5,301 nucleotides of DNA from CAIUMH01 sp037142475 (GTDB taxonomy: Bacteria > Actinomycetota > Acidimicrobiia > Acidimicrobiales > RAAP-2): the NCBI GenBank assembly GCA_037142475.1, contig JBAXAR010000132.1, positions 1-5,301 on the forward strand. The letters are read 5' to 3'. Position numbers and translations under genes: made by a program. Under the pieces are notes generated by a model that was not told the origin of the DNA, ran no database searches, and was given only the letters and a program-made list of their open reading frames with translations. Positions 4,706 to 5,301 of this stretch are shown here, one piece after another. Each line of letters starts with the position of its first letter. Position 1 is the first letter of the stretch.

Positions 4706-5301
4706 GTGCTCCGCTCTGCCACAGAGATGCCAATGCCGATGCCCCACGACATGCCGGTGCCACACGACATGGTGATGGCACCCCCACTGGCGTGGAGCGA
4801 GGTGCCGTCGGTGGCGTTCTCCTTCGGCATCACCATCAGCCTGGTTGTCGCCGTCATTGCCTATCTCGTCGGCGCCGCCCGCTACGGAGCCTCGCACCCG
4901 GGGGCGTCATGGTCGAAGCGGCGAACGGTGTCGTTCCTCGGCGGCATCGTTCTCGTCCTCGTCGCCACCGAGTCTTTTATCGGCACTTACGACATGGCCC
5001 TCTTCGCCGACCACATGATCCAGCATCTGCTCCTGATCATGGTGGCCGCCGGTCTCTTCGCCATGGGAGCCCCATTCGAATTAGCCACCGAGACACTCCG
5101 AGGTGGCCTCGGGAGGCTGGTGAACAGTGCCGCTCGATCCAAGGTTGCCGAAGTCATTGGGCATCCAATCTTCGGCTTCGCGACGTACGCCTTTTTCATT
5201 CCCTTCACCCACTTGACAAGCATCTTCAACCTGATGCTCACGCACATGTGGGTGCACCGGGCCGAGCAGGTCGGCTTCCTCATCATTGGCTACCTGTTTT
5301 G
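4706..5301 (+). CDS. CtaG-family cytochrome c oxidase assembly protein, N-terminal part (runs off right edge)
   Basis: The open frame (198 codons, no stop before the edge) encodes a polytopic membrane protein of the caa3_CtaG family. Bacillus CtaG is needed for a functional caa3 oxidase, probably in copper delivery to subunit I. Hydrophobic segments are at about 36-56, 75-92, 104-121 and 155-172, with another starting at about 187. Family-typical pieces are DMALFADHMIQHLLL (96-110; H103, H107), FAMGAP (118-123), GHP (152-154) and FTHLTSIFNLMLTHMWVHRAEQ (167-188). Before the first TM is a Met/His-rich stretch, MPMPMPHDMPVPHDM (8-22), discussed as a finding. I use GTG 4706 because TAGCGT 6 bases upstream suggests a leaderless start. 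In-frame ATGs at 4727, 4733 and 4739 are possible but have no SD. An in-frame TAG at 4694-4696 bounds the 5' end. Actinobacterial CtaG is sometimes fused to a CopD-like domain, which cannot be judged here. Confidence 0.88.
   Translation, partial: MLRSATEMPMPMPHDMPVPHDMVMAPPLAWSEVPSVAFSFGITISLVVAVIAYLVGAARYGASHPGASWSKRRTVSFLGGIVLVLVATESFIGTYDMALFADHMIQHLLLIMVAAGLFAMGAPFELATETLRGGLGRLVNSAARSKVAEVIGHPIFGFATYAFFIPFTHLTSIFNLMLTHMWVHRAEQVGFLIIGYLF

Noticed and set aside
4636..5286. Minus-strand open frames opposite the right-edge gene (4636-4857, 4649-4897, 4987-5286)
   Set aside because: The plus strand here encodes a CtaG-family protein with typical motifs. These frames are antisense shadows, and Met/His-rich readings in them mirror the plus-strand codons.

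Overview
The window is a compact, G+C-rich stretch that looks like an actinobacterial chromosome. The evidence is the rsmI-metG-tatD order, a DUF3817 membrane protein, a bL37-like mini ribosomal protein, and several genes with no Shine-Dalgarno (SD) but a TANNNT-like -10 box just before the start codon. Class-level placement (possibly Acidimicrobiia) is only an impression. No mobile element, CRISPR array, tRNA or rRNA was seen.

Layout. (1) Positions 1-2673, minus strand: rsmI (16S rRNA 2'-O-methyltransferase), then metG (methionyl-tRNA synthetase), then the N-terminal part of tatD (metal-dependent hydrolase), which runs off the left edge. metG and tatD overlap by GTGA. (2) Positions 2674-2783: divergent promoter region. 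(3) Positions 2784-2867, plus strand: a 27-codon, very basic ORF whose C-terminal KANHGKKPN resembles actinobacterial ribosomal protein bL37. It was probably missed by length-limited gene callers. (4) Positions 2868-3065: convergent intergenic region of about 200 bases with several inverted repeats and no gene. (5) Positions 3066-4639, minus strand: a three-gene unit, transcribed as a two-TM protein of unknown function, then a DUF3817 three-TM protein, then a cytoplasmic glycerophosphodiester phosphodiesterase. (6) Positions 4640-4705: a 66-base divergent promoter region. (7) Positions 4706 to the right edge, plus strand: the start of a CtaG-family cytochrome c oxidase assembly protein with an unusual Met/His-rich N-terminus, cut off by the window.

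How the genes relate. rsmI, metG and the bL37-like gene all serve translation (ribosome modification, tRNA charging, ribosome structure). GDPD handles phospholipid head-group turnover, and CtaG serves copper insertion into a heme-copper oxidase. The most coherent extra signal is in the start regions. Genes with a clear SD (tatD, DUF3817) are operon-internal. The two genes at the divergent promoter, plus metG and GDPD, have no proper SD but carry TANNNT 6-7 bases before the start codon, the geometry expected of leaderless transcripts. rsmI and bL37 show weaker variants.
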